A stretch of 64,000 nt of DNA from Asterias amurensis (Eukaryota > Echinodermata > Asteroidea > Forcipulatida > Asteriidae), in contig NC_092661.1 of the NCBI RefSeq assembly GCF_032118995.1, positions 9,362,494-9,426,493 on the forward strand. Direction: 5' to 3'. Shown piece after piece: positions 1 to 11,122 of the stretch; the first letter of the stretch is position 1, and each line of letters begins with the position of its first letter. Position numbers and translations under genes: made by a program. The notes beneath the pieces were generated by a model, which saw nothing but the letters and a program-made list of their open reading frames with translations, ran no database searches and was not told the origin of the DNA.

Positions 1-235
1 CCTTCTCATTTGATTTGACTGAGCAGCTAGCTCAATTCTAGTTGAATAACTTCCAAATTACTGTCAAAACATAAATGTATTGTCACTATACACCAGCTGA
101 TATTCTACACACCGTATTATATTCAAACTGTTGAAGGCAAGTATGATGGCTTTTTGATATTACAGCATGTTGGTGCATTCCACTGGACGACTTTAATTGG
201 CGGAATGAAAGAGTACAGTGGCCAAGCAAGACATA

Positions 236-592
236 TTAAAGGAACACGTTGCCTTGGATCGGTCGAGTTGGTCTTTAAAGGAACACGTTGCCTTGGATCG
301 GTCGAGTTGGTCTTTAAAAAGCGTTTGTAACCATTTGTTATGAAATGCGTATGATTGGAAAGATGTTTTAAAAGTAGAATACAATGATCCACACACCTCG
401 AAATTGCGTGGTTTTCATTTATGGGAGTCAACAATTTGACTCCCATAAATGGCCGACCGTGTTAGTCGACGAGGTAAAAGGAAAACCACGCATTTTCGAG
501 TGATACTTGTGTGGATCATTTTAGTCTACTTTTAAAATATCTTTCTAATCATATGCATTTTATAACAAACGGTTACAAACGCTTTTCAAGAT
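236..592. repeat. Foldback MITE family A, truncated, with a duplicated end
   Basis: Left end ttaaaggaacacgttgcctt is present twice in tandem (42-bp unit). The centre has the palindrome tcaacaatttgactccc. The right arm stops at 592 before the usual terminal cgtgttcctttaa. Confidence 0.75.
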
Positions 593-1139
593 GGCGCTTT
601 TGTTGTGGCTCTTGCGGCTGCATGCTTTGCTTTCCATGGCTGTCACTGCTTATGATGTTGTTTATTTGTTCGTCTGTTGGCAAGATTATTTTGTTTAAAT
701 ACTGACGTGATGGACGAAGTCCTTCAATTCTGTTGCATAAAGGTTTTTATCAAGGACCACGGGGTGAAATAATGTAATCACAAACTTTGCTATAAATCAA
801 AGAAATAATTAGTTGACAAAATGTCATATTACGGACATTGCATAATTCAAGCAATGATGGCATAAAGCGAATGAATGTGTAGCTCTAGATTTTAGAATAG
901 TAACACTGTTTGGTACAACGAACTTTCATCCGGTCGCTGTATAAACAACATGGCGTTGATGCCTGCGTTTTCCCATCTACTTCGGCAACATCAAACTAAT
1001 GAGGTTTTGTGGGTGATCTTGTTATCTCTGCATGCATGCCATTTCTTTCACACGTAGAGCCCAAATAAAAACAAGAGTTGATTCATCAAAGATGAAACGC
1101 CGCGTGGGCGCCTAGTAATTCCCCCACATGAAACACTTT
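593..1139. other. No gene seen
   Basis: Between the truncated MITE and the candidate promoter. No conserved frame; tgtcatattacggac-type unique DNA only. Confidence 0.5.
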
Positions 1140-1225
1140 AATTGCGGCTCTTATTGGGCGCTATTGCACGCCCAATGAATCCACCCTTGCGCCCCTTATA
1201 AGAAGACCTGCGCATTTGCACACTG
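1140..1225 (+). promoter_or_regulatory. Candidate TATA promoter with CCAAT-type dyad
   Basis: A TTATAAG box lies at 1196-1202. About 20-40 bp upstream is the dyad attgggcg...cgcccaat, which holds a CCAAT box on each strand. It precedes a pyrimidine-rich exon-like stretch ending in a donor at 1373, at a spacing suitable for transcription start near 1226. The surrounding 200 bp is less AT-rich than the neighbouring repeats. Confidence 0.4.
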
Positions 1226-1372
1226 CTACATGTTTCTTGTTGCTTTTGCGTCTTGCTGTGTGAAAGTACAACAATAAGCCTGTCTCCAATCTACTGGAAA
1301 GACTCTCGAAGGATATTCTTGTGCCGTGTCTGTCTGCTTCTACCCAGTCGGTATACCAAGAACATTATCAAG
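1226..1372 (+). other. Candidate non-coding first exon
   Basis: A stretch without long open frames between the TATA box and a good donor, ATCAAG|gtaaat (donor at 1373). If spliced to the exon at 10544, the start codon there would sit in the context AAGATGG, with A at -3 and G at +4. It could instead serve the main gene at 28913; the sequence alone cannot decide. Confidence 0.3.
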
Positions 1373-1559
1373 GTAAATGTTTTTATTTGAGGGTGTTTTT
1401 ATCCTAGTTTTTATTTTTTATTTCGAGCAAAGTTAATGATACGGGTTAAGCTTATTTTTCTTCTGACGACCAAATCAAACCGGTGGCCACATTGATTTCT
1501 TTAAGTGTACATTTTGAGGAAAAAAGTATGATGTAATTACAATATTTTTCATATTACTA

Positions 1560-1946
1560 TTAAAGGCAGTGGACACTATTGGTAATTACTCAAAATAATT
1601 ATTAGCATAAAACCTTTCTTGGTGACGGGTAATGGGGAGAGGTTGATGGTATAAAACATTGTGAGAAACAGCTCCCTCTGAAGTGCCATAGTTTTCGAGA
1701 AAGAAGTAATTTTCCACGAATCTGATTTCGAGACCTCAAGTTTAGAATTTGAGGTCTCGAAATCAACCATCCAAACGCACACAACTGCGTGTGACAATGG
1801 TGTTTTTTTCTTGCATTATTATCTCGCAAGTCCGATGACCGATTGAGCTCAAATGTTCACTGGTTTGTTATTGTATGCATATGTTTAGATACACCAAGTG
1901 CGAAGACTGGTCTTGGACAATTACCAATAGTGTCCACTGCCTTTAA
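1560..1946. repeat. MITE family B
   Basis: Ends ttaaaggcagtggacactat and atagtgtccactgcctttaa, with the palindrome gagacctcaagtttagaatt + tgaggtctc in the centre. About 385 bp. Confidence 0.85.
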
Positions 1947-2277
1947 GAAGTAGGCCAGACGTATATGTTTTTATGAGATCAATTAATCTTTTATTAACCA
2001 TTTAGCCACTGTACCGCCCAGCCGCCTATAGCGATACACTGTATGCGGTACGAGGAAACCTCGCTAGCTTGTGTTTGTAGAAAAAAAGGAACATCAAAAG
2101 AAAACTCGATAGTCATTAGTAGGTCTACGCATTTGTTAATGTATCTAGTTGTTATAGATCGTTATTAATTTTCTCTTCACAGTTGACTTGTCGAAGCTAA
2201 TGATGAAATATTTTAGCTCTTACGAAAAATAAAACGCTCATTAGTAAACAGGAAACTGTTCATCATTTATGATGATA

Positions 2278-2395
2278 TTGGCTATCTTTTAAAATTTGAA
2301 CAACGATTCCAGTAATTTACTGCATGAGGCTTGAGAAATTGGATTTCAGCAAACTCGGGCGGTGCAGGGACTAAAGGGTTAATTTCATTTTCACA
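2278..2395. repeat. Dispersed repeat also found in intron 5 of the main gene
   Basis: tggctatcttttaaaatttg, cgattccagtaatttactgc and aactcgggcggtgcagggac, followed by taaagggttaa, recur at 43477-43580 almost unchanged. The 63-codon open frame on the minus strand is part of this repeat and not a gene. Confidence 0.75.
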
Positions 2396-2587
2396 AAAGT
2401 CTTGAAAATAGGTCCACGTAATATCATTCATAGCAATTTGTCGCAAAACAGTAATTTTGTTCGACAAAAACAAAAAGTTTTTTTATTGAACAAATAAATA
2501 ATACTAAGCATGAGGGTACGTATTTTTTAAATACCCATTTTGCCAATCGCGCCCGAATGTATGGGTTCATTACACCAGGGTTGGGCG

Positions 2588-2665
2588 AAATAAAAATGAA
2601 AATGAAAATGAAAATGAAAATGAAAATGAAAATGAAAATGAAAATGAAAATGAAAATAAATATAA
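2588..2665 (+). repeat. (AAAATG)n microsatellite
   Basis: Eleven or so uninterrupted aaaatg hexamers, ending in aaaataaatataaaa. Confidence 0.95.
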
Positions 2666-2984
2666 AAAAATATGAAAACTTTCATATCATGGCCTTTACT
2701 TGCCCAACATTTTTGCTACAAAACGGAAATGTTTGAAGAAACATGGTTGTGACCAACTTTACTTGGTCCCGGAAATTCGAATACGCACGTAATTTGCACA
2801 GTCTATTTTCAACTTGACAAGATGGCTGCCATCCTTGATACTCCAGATAGTTTGCGATGTCATTTAGACGATAAACCTCCGGGTTACGGTTCTGTACACC
2901 GTTCGCTTGCTACCTGAGAAGGCTTGTGCCGAAAGCACAAGTTGTCAAAATTGGTGACGCTTGAACTGTTAATTTCAACCCTTT

Positions 2985-3900
2985 AAACGTGCATTCAATC
3001 GACGCACTTTAAACGTGCATTCAATCGACGCTCTTTAAAGGGTCCTTCAATCTAACGCTTTAAACGTTTTAGGCTTTAAGCGTTCCTTCTGTTATGTTAC
3101 GTGTTCCTCCCTCATTTCCCAAACGTTCCTTCATAGCGCTTTAAACGTTCCGTTGAACGCTGTAACCATTCCTTCCATTAAACGCTTGAAACGTCACTCC
3201 TTTTAGTGCTTTAAACGTTCCCATAAACGCTGAGTGTTCCTCCCTATTAATTCCCAAAACGTTCATTTCAACGTTGTAACCTTTCCTTATATGATTATGC
3301 TTGAAACGCTACTTCTTGTTGCAAACCTCTTGGTTCTCCTCACGTTCCTTCTTAACGCTTAGATTCTTTTATTGTGCCTAAAAGTTCCTCCCAGTGCTTT
3401 GTGTGTTCCTCCCTATAAGTCCCTCGTTCCATGTGGACGCTTTGAATGTTTCATTCTATCGTTTTAAACGTTCCCTCTGAATGCTTAGTGTTCCCCCACC
3501 TCTAAGTCCCAAACGTTCCTTCCAACGCTTTATATGTTTCATTCTATGGTTTTAAACGTTCCTTCAGGATGCTTCGTGGTCCTTCCTATAGTCCCAAACA
3601 ATCCATCTTAGCCTTTTAACATTCTAAGAAAACTTTAAACGTTCCGTAGAACGCTTTAAACGTTCTATTTGATACCCCAGACGTTCCTTCTGAAAGCTTA
3701 CCACATTGTTCTTTTCAAAGTTCTAAAAGTTCCTTATTAATGAATCAAGCATTTCTGTCTACGTTCCTTTCAACGCTCTAAACGCTCCTTTCCAAAGCTT
3801 TGTTCATTTTTTTCAACGCTCCATCTCACGCTTCTTTTAGAGCTCGCCACGTTCATTTTTAACACTTTAACGTTCCTTTTGAACGCTTTTATTTGTGTCC
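2985..3900 (+). repeat. Degenerate 20-25-bp repeat array (acgctttaaacgttccttc)
   Basis: Dozens of imperfect copies of words such as gctttaaacgttcc, aacgttccttc and gttcctcccta fill more than 900 bp. Only the first few (ctttaaacgtgcattcaatc twice) are near-identical. There is no open frame across it. It ends directly at the SINE head at 3911. Confidence 0.85.
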
Positions 3901-3910
3901 TCTTAGTGAA

Positions 3911-4160
3911 GTATCGTGGCAAAGCGCGGTTAAGAGCACCGAATTCAAACTCTGGTGTTTCTGAGCAGCAGTGTGTGGGTTCAAATTCCCAGCCGTAACC
4001 ATTGCTTCGTGCTTCGGATGGGACGTAAAGCCGTTGGTCCCATGTGTTGCATAAACGCATGTAAACAAACCCAGTGCATTTATCGAAAAGAGAAGTGGTT
4101 CGCCCAAGTGTTCCTGGCTGGATTGGCAGCATATATCTCATTCGTCCCACTCCTTGTAGT
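3911..4160 (+). mobile_element. tRNA-derived SINE, family 1 (longer type)
   Basis: The head gtatcgtggcaaagcgcggt has a Leu/Ser-tRNA-like A box and a B-box-like gggttcaaattcc at about 3978. The body (gggacgtaaagccgttggtc, then cccagtgcatttatcgaaaa) is shared with the copies at 8463 and 41870. The overlapping open frames here are by-products of the SINE. Confidence 0.75.
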
Positions 4161-5727
4161 AATATAGGTTTCCTCGGTCAATTTCGGAAAATGAGCAGCC
4201 AATTTAACCACCAGCTTATTCTATTTGGCACGAAATTGAATGCTACTGAAAAGGGTCATTCGATTTCGTTTTAAGATTAGTCAAATGTACTTTTACGTTA
4301 TTCGATTTAACAAAATGATCATTCAATTTAACAATTCATCATAGCAGCATTCAAATTCACAGACGCTTCTTGAGGCGTGTGTGTCACGAAAAAGAATGAC
4401 GATACGCTAAATTGAACAGAGTGCTTAAGGAATTTGACTGGACTCAAAACGAAATTACACGGCCGAATTCTGAATTTGAAACGCAGTAACAACTGGAGAG
4501 GCAAAACAGTTTTAATTCGAACGCATGAAAATGAAATTGACTGCTCATTTGCCGAATTTGACCGAGAAAACCTATAATACCTGGCGCTTTGTAAACTTTG
4601 GGATCTTATTATTAATGCTAATCGACGTTTTTCTTGTTGCCTCAATTCGTTTAAGGTGGCATTGCCTATGTACGGTTGTTTTCTTAATAAGACAGTATAC
4701 AATTGTTGCACGCTGTGACGGGGTCCGTGGCGTTTTGTACACTCGAGGGGGGAAATGGAACCCGAGGCGAAGCCGAGGGTGCCATTTTCCCTCGAGGGTG
4801 TACAAAACCCATGGACCCCAGTCACAACGTGCAACAATTGTTTTGTTATACCTTTGTATAATTGCTATTCCTCTTCTCGAAGTTCTGTTGTCATCTTCAA
4901 ACATTATTACGACGGACTATTCATTGTTTAATAAGCAGACGGACAAGAAACAATTCCCTCGAACCCGCGGTTGTTTCGTACACAGCGCTGGAAATCGACC
5001 AACGCTGGGAACGATCAAGGTGATGTACACCGGTGTACATCACTTTTCATGTTGCCCGGCCCGTCGAGCCATGTAACATGCGTTTTTGTTGCACGTCACA
5101 TGATTGGTTCTCGACCAATCAAACTTCACAGTTTGTACCGAGGTATAACAATATACATTGTATACGTTGTTTTAGATAAAAGATTATACAGACACGTAGA
5201 GAATCAAAAGCTATCAAAACGGCTCATCAATATTGGAATTCCATCCATATTAAATAAAATATAAAACGAATTTTAACACATTCACGGGTCATTTGCTTGT
5301 TATAATGAACATTGCACTTCATGCCTAATTAGAGATAATCAGTCAAGAGATAATTATCATTATCATTATTGTCAGACCATGGAAGTAAAGAGGGCCTCTT
5401 CCCAAACACTGTGCCAAGTATTTCCATTCTGTGTTTTATATTTCCCTGATAGTACTTTATACACTAAGCAAATTATAGACTGCTTGAAAGGCAGGGGAGC
5501 CAGACTTTCTAAAACATTGTCAGTCGACAATATTATTGTTGACATTTTGACTCGAGTTTCTTCCTTCGGAATTGATCCGTGTCCAGGGGACCAAACCCAT
5601 GTCTCGGTCAGCCTACATCCATATAGCCTGAACATCTGACGTCACACTTAAGAGGCTCGTGAATAATGCCAGCGACTTGCCTCCAAACCGGAGTGTACCT
5701 TAACCTTTGACCTCATTCATTTCACAC
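4161..5727. other. No gene seen (contains the foldback at 4697-4843)
   Basis: The overlapping frames of 70-180 codons on both strands come from the palindromic element and lack any domain pattern. Confidence 0.5.
4697..4843. repeat. Foldback MITE with caattgttgcacg ends
   Basis: Inverted ends caattgttgcacgctgtgac and gtcacaacgtgcaacaattg enclose a gtacactcgagggg / ccctcgagggtgtac inner pair. This explains the overlapping open frames on both strands here. Confidence 0.85.
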
Positions 5728-6345
5728 TGGGTGCGTTCGTTTAGCTTCCCTTTGTCGACCCTGGACTACCCCGGTGCGTTCGAATAGCTTTGACGTCATT
5801 CCAGGGGCTCACCCGGGTCAGCCCCCAGTGCCCTGCTTGTGTAGTGGGTCACTTGGGGACTGGCCCAGGTGCATGACGTCACTGCGAGAGGTGTGAGTGG
5901 TCGTTCGTTTAGCTCTTGTCAGGGGCTCACCCGAGTGAATCCCGCGGGGTAGACCCAGGGAAGCCATGGGAGATATACGCAGTCAAATTCTATTGCGGAT
6001 GTGACAGCAGTGTACTGTTTGGGCATCTATGGAAAGCTCATGTCACTGCACGTATCATATCTTACCCAATGGGATCACTGGATCTGACAGCAGGGACCAA
6101 GACAGGGGCCCAGTCTAACATCCATATGGGTGCGTTCGATTAGCTTCCCTGGGTCTACCCCGCGTTTCTCACTCGGGTGAGCCTCTGACAAGAGCTAAAC
6201 GAACGATCACTCACCGCTCTCGTAGTGACGTCATGCACCTGGGGGCAGCCCCCCAAGTGACCCACTCCACATGCAGTGCACTGGGGCAGACCCGGATGAG
6301 CCCCCGGAATGACGTCAAAGCTATTCGAACGCATCGGGAGCAGAA
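5728..6345. repeat. Large foldback element, arms about 210 bp
   Basis: The left arm (about 5756-5975) and right arm (about 6128-6340) are near-perfect reverse complements: tgcgttcgaatagctttgac at 5773 against gtcaaagctattcgaacgca at 6314. Each arm also holds an inner gttcgtttagctcttgtc. The 150-bp middle is unique. Confidence 0.85.
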
Positions 6346-7117
6346 TGGGATCGCGACCCACTTTGAAGTGGCCTTCAGGCCTTGTCAGTCTGGCGACTTG
6401 CATAAGAAAGGCTGCTGACCCGGAAAGATGTTTAAAATGATATTTAAACTCAGATTCTGAGTCAGTTTGATACATTCCGAGTCAAACTGACAGGACCCGG
6501 CATCTGGTGCCATTCTTACTCGGTAAAGCCACAGCTCTTTATAAATTGGGCAATGAAGGACCACAAACACTCGGGGCACACTGTATAATGCGTCCGTTTG
6601 TCACATCATGTTACTCCAACTCGGTCTTCCCAAATCGTGCCGGTTATAATTTCCTCCCAAGATGCTTTCAGCACGACCTACTTATCGTTGGTTAAAAACG
6701 CTTGAAGAATTAATAGCTTTTAGGTTTAGTTCAGAAAGCAGAACTGACAAGACGGCCGGCCGGTAAACACTTGAGTTTTAACCCCAAAATCTTGCTCCAA
6801 ATTTCGAGGTTCAGGACAAGTCGCTAGCGCTGCCCCAAAGACACATTCTGCCGGTCATGCAACAATGACCTTGCCATTGTCGTTCATGCAACGGTCGTAG
6901 GTACACATACTGGGATCGATGATGTGTGTACCGTCCCCGTAGCTACACCGGGCTTTACAGTTACCGGCTTGAATTCAAGACTAGTATACGAGGCGTGGGG
7001 CGCCAAAACTCGGAAAACATTTTCAGCAATTCCTTGCGAAGTGTTCCGTCGGCAAACCGTCTTCACAAATCGTTACCTCATTCTCATCTTCACTCCATTT
7101 TGAATCGTGCCAACAAA

Positions 7118-7645
7118 TCTCTTAAAGGCACTGGGGTCGATTTCACAAAGAGTTAGGACTATAGTCCTAACTTAGGACTAGTCCTAGGAGATATATACAA
7201 ATTGCATGGATAGTCCTAAGTTAGGACGAGTAACTGGTCCTAACTCGAGATAAGACTAGTCCTAACTCTTTGTGAAATCCACCCCTGGACACGTTTGGTA
7301 TAGCATAAAAACTAGGTAACGAGCTACGGAGCTGTGGATAGTTGTGAGAAACTTTGTGAGGAACGGCACCCTCTGAAGTATTAACGTATAGTTTTTGAGA
7401 AAGAGTAATTTCTCACTAAAATGTTTTAATCTGAAAAAAATTCAGACGGTCTGAAGCCCTTTTCATGCATTTGAAATCACACAAATTTGTTCAAAAATTA
7501 TGTTTTTTCTTTCATTATTACCTTGCAACTTCGATGACCAATTGAGTGAAAGTTTTCACAGATTTGTTATTTTATGCATTGATTTGGGATAGGCCAAGTG
7601 AGAATACTGGTCTTTGACAATTACCAAAGGTGTCCGGTGCCTCAC
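7118..7645. repeat. B-like MITE with nested family C element (7133-7287)
   Basis: Left end ttaaaggcactgg is followed by a complete family-C foldback (gatttcacaaagagttagga ... aactctttgtgaaatcc) and then tggacacgtttgg, the rest of the B-like end. Right end ggtgtccggtgcc at 7628. Confidence 0.7.
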
Positions 7646-8262
7646 AATGTCCACTCCAACTGTGGTCTTTCACGCGAGCAGCCATGCCGTTGATAATGAC
7701 AAATTTACCGTCAGTGCTTGGACGGTTTCCGTCCCAAAACAATAATCCTCTCGGTGATAAATTCATAGCAGACCGAATTATAAAAGCAAAGTGATGGATG
7801 AACGCTACAAATTTCGATTTGGTGAGAGGAAGCAGCATTACCGGTTTCGAGATGTGCGAGGACGACAAGGTTGGAGCTCCGGGAATATTTCTTTGAGATT
7901 ATTGTTGTTGCGGTGTTTTTTTAAGCCATCCGGGCTAGCGGCATCCTGGTGCAAATTATTTGTATCCGCAGTAATTTCGGATCAATAAACCTAGAATTTC
8001 GGATATGCATTCGTGGCGGATATGCGTCCTCGTATCCATGGGCTAAAATGGCGCGGTGCGATCGATCACTCCTGCAAACAAGGGTGTGGGCTCACCCGCA
8101 CAAACGTATCCGAAAACAACTGGTTATAAACAGCTCCGACTGGTCATTATCAAACGTTTAAACACCCAACGTATCCCATCCCCCCCCCCCCCTCAATAGG
8201 AAGAGCGAAACTGTCTGGGGTATTTATGAATATCATTTTAACACACTTACCCGATCAGCCTG

Positions 8263-8275
8263 ACCCCCCCCCCCC

Positions 8276-8312
<37 letters not shown>
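8263..8312 (+). repeat. Poly-C/poly-A compound run
   Basis: A run of 14 C followed by about 36 A; other C runs lie at 8179-8191 and 8807-8818. Confidence 0.9.
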
Positions 8313-8313
<1 letters not shown>

Positions 8314-8462
8314 CCGGCCCCTATGGGACCCGGAGAATAGGTCAATATTGACCGGGGAGTTTTAATATCGTAGTCTATAGCGCATCTACCATCAAGAAGG
8401 TACTCAAGGCGCTTAGCATAATACCAACTTTCAGAAAGATAGGTTATTGAAAGTTATGAATT

Positions 8463-8757
8463 CTGAGACCCGATTATAAAGCACCTTACAAGGGTTTACA
8501 ATGTGCTACATACGGTGCATTGAGCAGCCACACACCGGGGCGAACCCCGTCTCTTTTCGATAAATGCACTGGGTTCTTTCACATGCATTACACAACACAT
8601 TGGACCAACGGCTTTACGTCCCACACGAAGGACGAAGCAATGTTCAAGTGTATTGCTTAAGGACACACTGTCACGGCTGGGGACTCGAACCAGCAATCTG
8701 CTGAACAGATCAGAGTTTGGATTCGGTGCTCTTAACTGCTCGTTCACAACACTCCCA
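8463..8757 (-). mobile_element. tRNA-derived SINE, family 1 (longer type)
   Basis: Minus-strand copy. The B box is seen as ggactcgaaccagc on the plus strand (8693-8706), followed by the shared body down to gcaccttacaagggtttaca at the 3' end. Close to full length. Confidence 0.75.
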
Positions 8758-8834
8758 GTTTTTAGAGTGCGAATTCTGATGGACTCTTTTCAAATTGAGG
8801 TTGCTCCCCCCCCCCCCCGCCACCACCATACACT

Positions 8835-8922
8835 TCTAAAGGCACTGTATATGTTGGGATTGTTACAGCAAGGAGAAAACTGGTTTTTGACAATTACCAA
8901 AACGTGCCTAGTGCCTTTAAAT
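8835..8922. repeat. Deleted B-like MITE
   Basis: Only the two ends remain: ctaaaggcactgtatatgtt and cgtgcctagtgcctttaaa, 88 bp in all. Confidence 0.5.
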
Positions 8923-9439
8923 TTGAGATTGCCTCTCTTACCAAACACTTTTAACAAAACACCATCTACGATTAATCTCCCATTATCAAATGAAATTTGC
9001 AAAGCGCTCGACCCTGAAGCTGTTGTTAACTGCGAAACGTCGTTTGATTTGGATCGGGGGCTTTTTGTGTGAGGAGCTAGAGACACCCGTCCGTGTGTAG
9101 ATCGTCCTTATCAACTTGTTTTAAAGTCACGGACGAACGTGACAGATAACTTGTATTGGATAAAGAAAATAAACACTCGGCCTTGGAAAAGAAAAGAGGA
9201 AACAGAAGAGGCAGTAAAAACAGAGAAGAGCCTTTTTAATCTAATTTTCAAGTCCCCGTAATAGGAGTTTGAACGAGATAAATTTAGGGCAAGCTGTGAC
9301 GCAGTTAATACACCAAACGTCTTTTCATAATAGGGGCATGGGGCGACTCGATGGATTGGTAATTAAATAAATTAATTTTTAGAATAACAAAAATTTCTCA
9401 CACTGGCGAGAATATGATAGCGAATGTGCTTACGAATGG

Positions 9440-9880
9440 AACAATCGCTCAAACTTCGCAACATTCGCCGTAAGCGTTGGTAACAACTCCACTACGTTCA
9501 CAAGTCATTCCGTGCACCTCCCTTCGAAGAGCTGTCAATTTATGCTGCTCTCACACGTCGAATATGCTAAAGAATATGCTAACAGAAGGAAATATTTGAC
9601 AATCGCTCAAACTTCGCCACTTCGCCGTGTCTTCGTAAGCGTTGGTAACAAATTCGGAACGTTCACAAATTATTCCCCACCTCCTTTATACGAAGATCAG
9701 TCATTATTTTTAGAAACCGGTTTATAAGTTTCAGCAAATGTTGCGAAGAGTGTCATTCGCTGTCAATTTTCGTTAGCAACGTTGGTAAAGCATGCGTAAG
9801 CGTTAGCAACATTCGTAAAGGCATTGGCAAGCGATTGTAAGTAATCGTAATATATTCGTAAGATATTGGTAAGGAGAGGG
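9440..9880 (+). repeat. Direct repeats with gtaagcgttggtaac words
   Basis: Two diverged copies of an 80-bp block (caatcgctcaaacttcgc ... gtaagcgttggtaacaa ... acgttcacaa) at about 9440 and 9599, followed by shorter words (cgtaagcgttagcaacattc, gtaagatattggtaag). Confidence 0.6.
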
Positions 9881-10008
9881 CCGACCGAGGACGATCGAGG
9901 GGTGAGACCGAGAATATATTTACTATCCAACCGCCATTTTGGATGAATTCAACGCGAAGTTCAAATATTCATCTTCACAAGAAACTTTGGACTTAATAAA
10001 TTGGTCAT

Positions 10009-10399
10009 TTAAAGGAACACGTTGCCTTGGATCGGTCGAGTTGGTCTTTGAAAATCGTTCTGTAATCGTTTGTTGTAAAACTTATATGGTTAGAAAGATA
10101 TTGTAAAAGTAGAATACAATGATCTACACATATATGCCTCGAAATTGCGTGGTTTTCTTTTTACCCTGTCGACTAACACGGTCGGCCATTTATGGGAGTC
10201 AAAATTTTGACTCCCATAAATGGCTGACCGTGATAGTTCGCGACGTAAAAGGAAAACCGTGCAGTTTCGAGTGATACTTGTGTGGATCATTATATTCTAC
10301 TTTTAAAACATCTTTCTAACCATATGCATTTCATAACAAACGGTTTCAAACACTTTTAATAGACCAACTCGTCCGATCCAAGGCAACGTGTTCCTTTAA
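10009..10399. repeat. Foldback MITE family A, full length
   Basis: About 390 bp, nearly a perfect inverted repeat: ttaaaggaacacgttgcctt at one end and aaggcaacgtgttcctttaa at the other, with tcaaaattttgactccc in the middle. It sits about 150 bp upstream of the candidate signal-peptide exon. Confidence 0.85.
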
Positions 10400-10543
10400 G
10401 CTTGTTATTGCCATTAATTTTCATAGTCTTTACCAAACGTATGGACCCTTTACTTTCAACATGTTGTGGTTTCAATTTTGATCAATCTTTGTTTTGAACT
10501 TGTAGATGGTGATGTATGTCAATCTGTTTGTTTGATCTTGTAG

Positions 10544-10655
10544 ATGGTGATGTCAATGATGGCTCGTGCCGTGTGTCTCGTCAGTCTTCTTTGTCTGGGA
10601 CTCTTCATACAGTCTTCATCCGCTGCATGGGCGCAATTTCATGGCCCTGCTTACC
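10544..10655 (+). CDS. Candidate signal-peptide exon of a secreted protein
   Basis: An acceptor (gatcttgtag, 10543) is followed at once by ATG and 37 open codons. They begin MVMSMMARAVCLVSLLCLG, followed by FIQSSSAAWA: a basic residue, a hydrophobic core and an Ala/Ser-rich cleavage region. The donor ACC|gtaagc at 10656 leaves phase 1. The last 28 bases match the end of a local MITE family (gcgcaatttcatgg...ttaccgtaagc), so the donor may be transposon-derived, or the real exon may end earlier. The acceptor area is a tandem copy (cttgtagatggtgatgt twice); the upstream copy would give a stop after nine codons. Confidence 0.45.
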
Positions 10656-10684
10656 GTAAGCATTAAGAATCGGCACTTATAGAC

Positions 10685-10910
10685 TGGGCCCATTTGCATA
10701 AAGCTGTTAAGCAAAATACTGCTTGACAAACTTCTTTGCTAAGCAAAATACTGCTTGACAAACTTCTAACTTGCTAAGCAAAATTGAGTGGCGCGTCCCA
10801 GCCGCATCAATGCAAACTCAATATTATAATTTTGGCTGGAAAGTTATTTCTGCTAAGCGATACTATGCTTAGCAAACTTTTGTGCTGGCAGGCTTTATGA
10901 AATAAGGCCC
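10685..10910. repeat. Foldback MITE family E
   Basis: Ends gggcccatttgcataaagct and ggctttatgaaataaggccc with repeated ttgctaagcaaaat words. It follows the candidate signal-peptide exon by 30 bp. Confidence 0.7.
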
Positions 10911-11122
10911 TCGTCCCTCGGTATCCGCAAGGATAAAGATAGGTAGGCCTATTGCTTGCTATTCAGAACCAGTGATTTCATTGGACACAATAATTGAATA
11001 ATGTAAACGTGCAGTGACGTAAGCTTTCTGTATCTGTGTTTTGATTGGTCCGAGGTGACGTTTAGCAGCTGCGCTCTTGCGGTCTGCATGTGAATGTAGG
11101 TGAAAGGTGCAGGGGATTGACC

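Larger units (their letters stand above)
6346..8462. other. No gene seen; repeats at 7118-7645 and homopolymers at 8179-8312
   Basis: Short frames only, none with splice-site support or recognisable motifs. Confidence 0.45.

Noticed and set aside
2282-2473. 63-codon minus-strand frame resembling a conserved protein
   Set aside because: The same DNA recurs in intron 5 of the main gene (43477-43580) with changes that ignore reading frame; it is a dispersed repeat.
4328-5076. Overlapping open frames of 110-183 codons on both strands
   Set aside because: They fall on a palindromic MITE (4697-4843), so both strands are open for the same reason; no domain, splice site or biased composition supports a gene.
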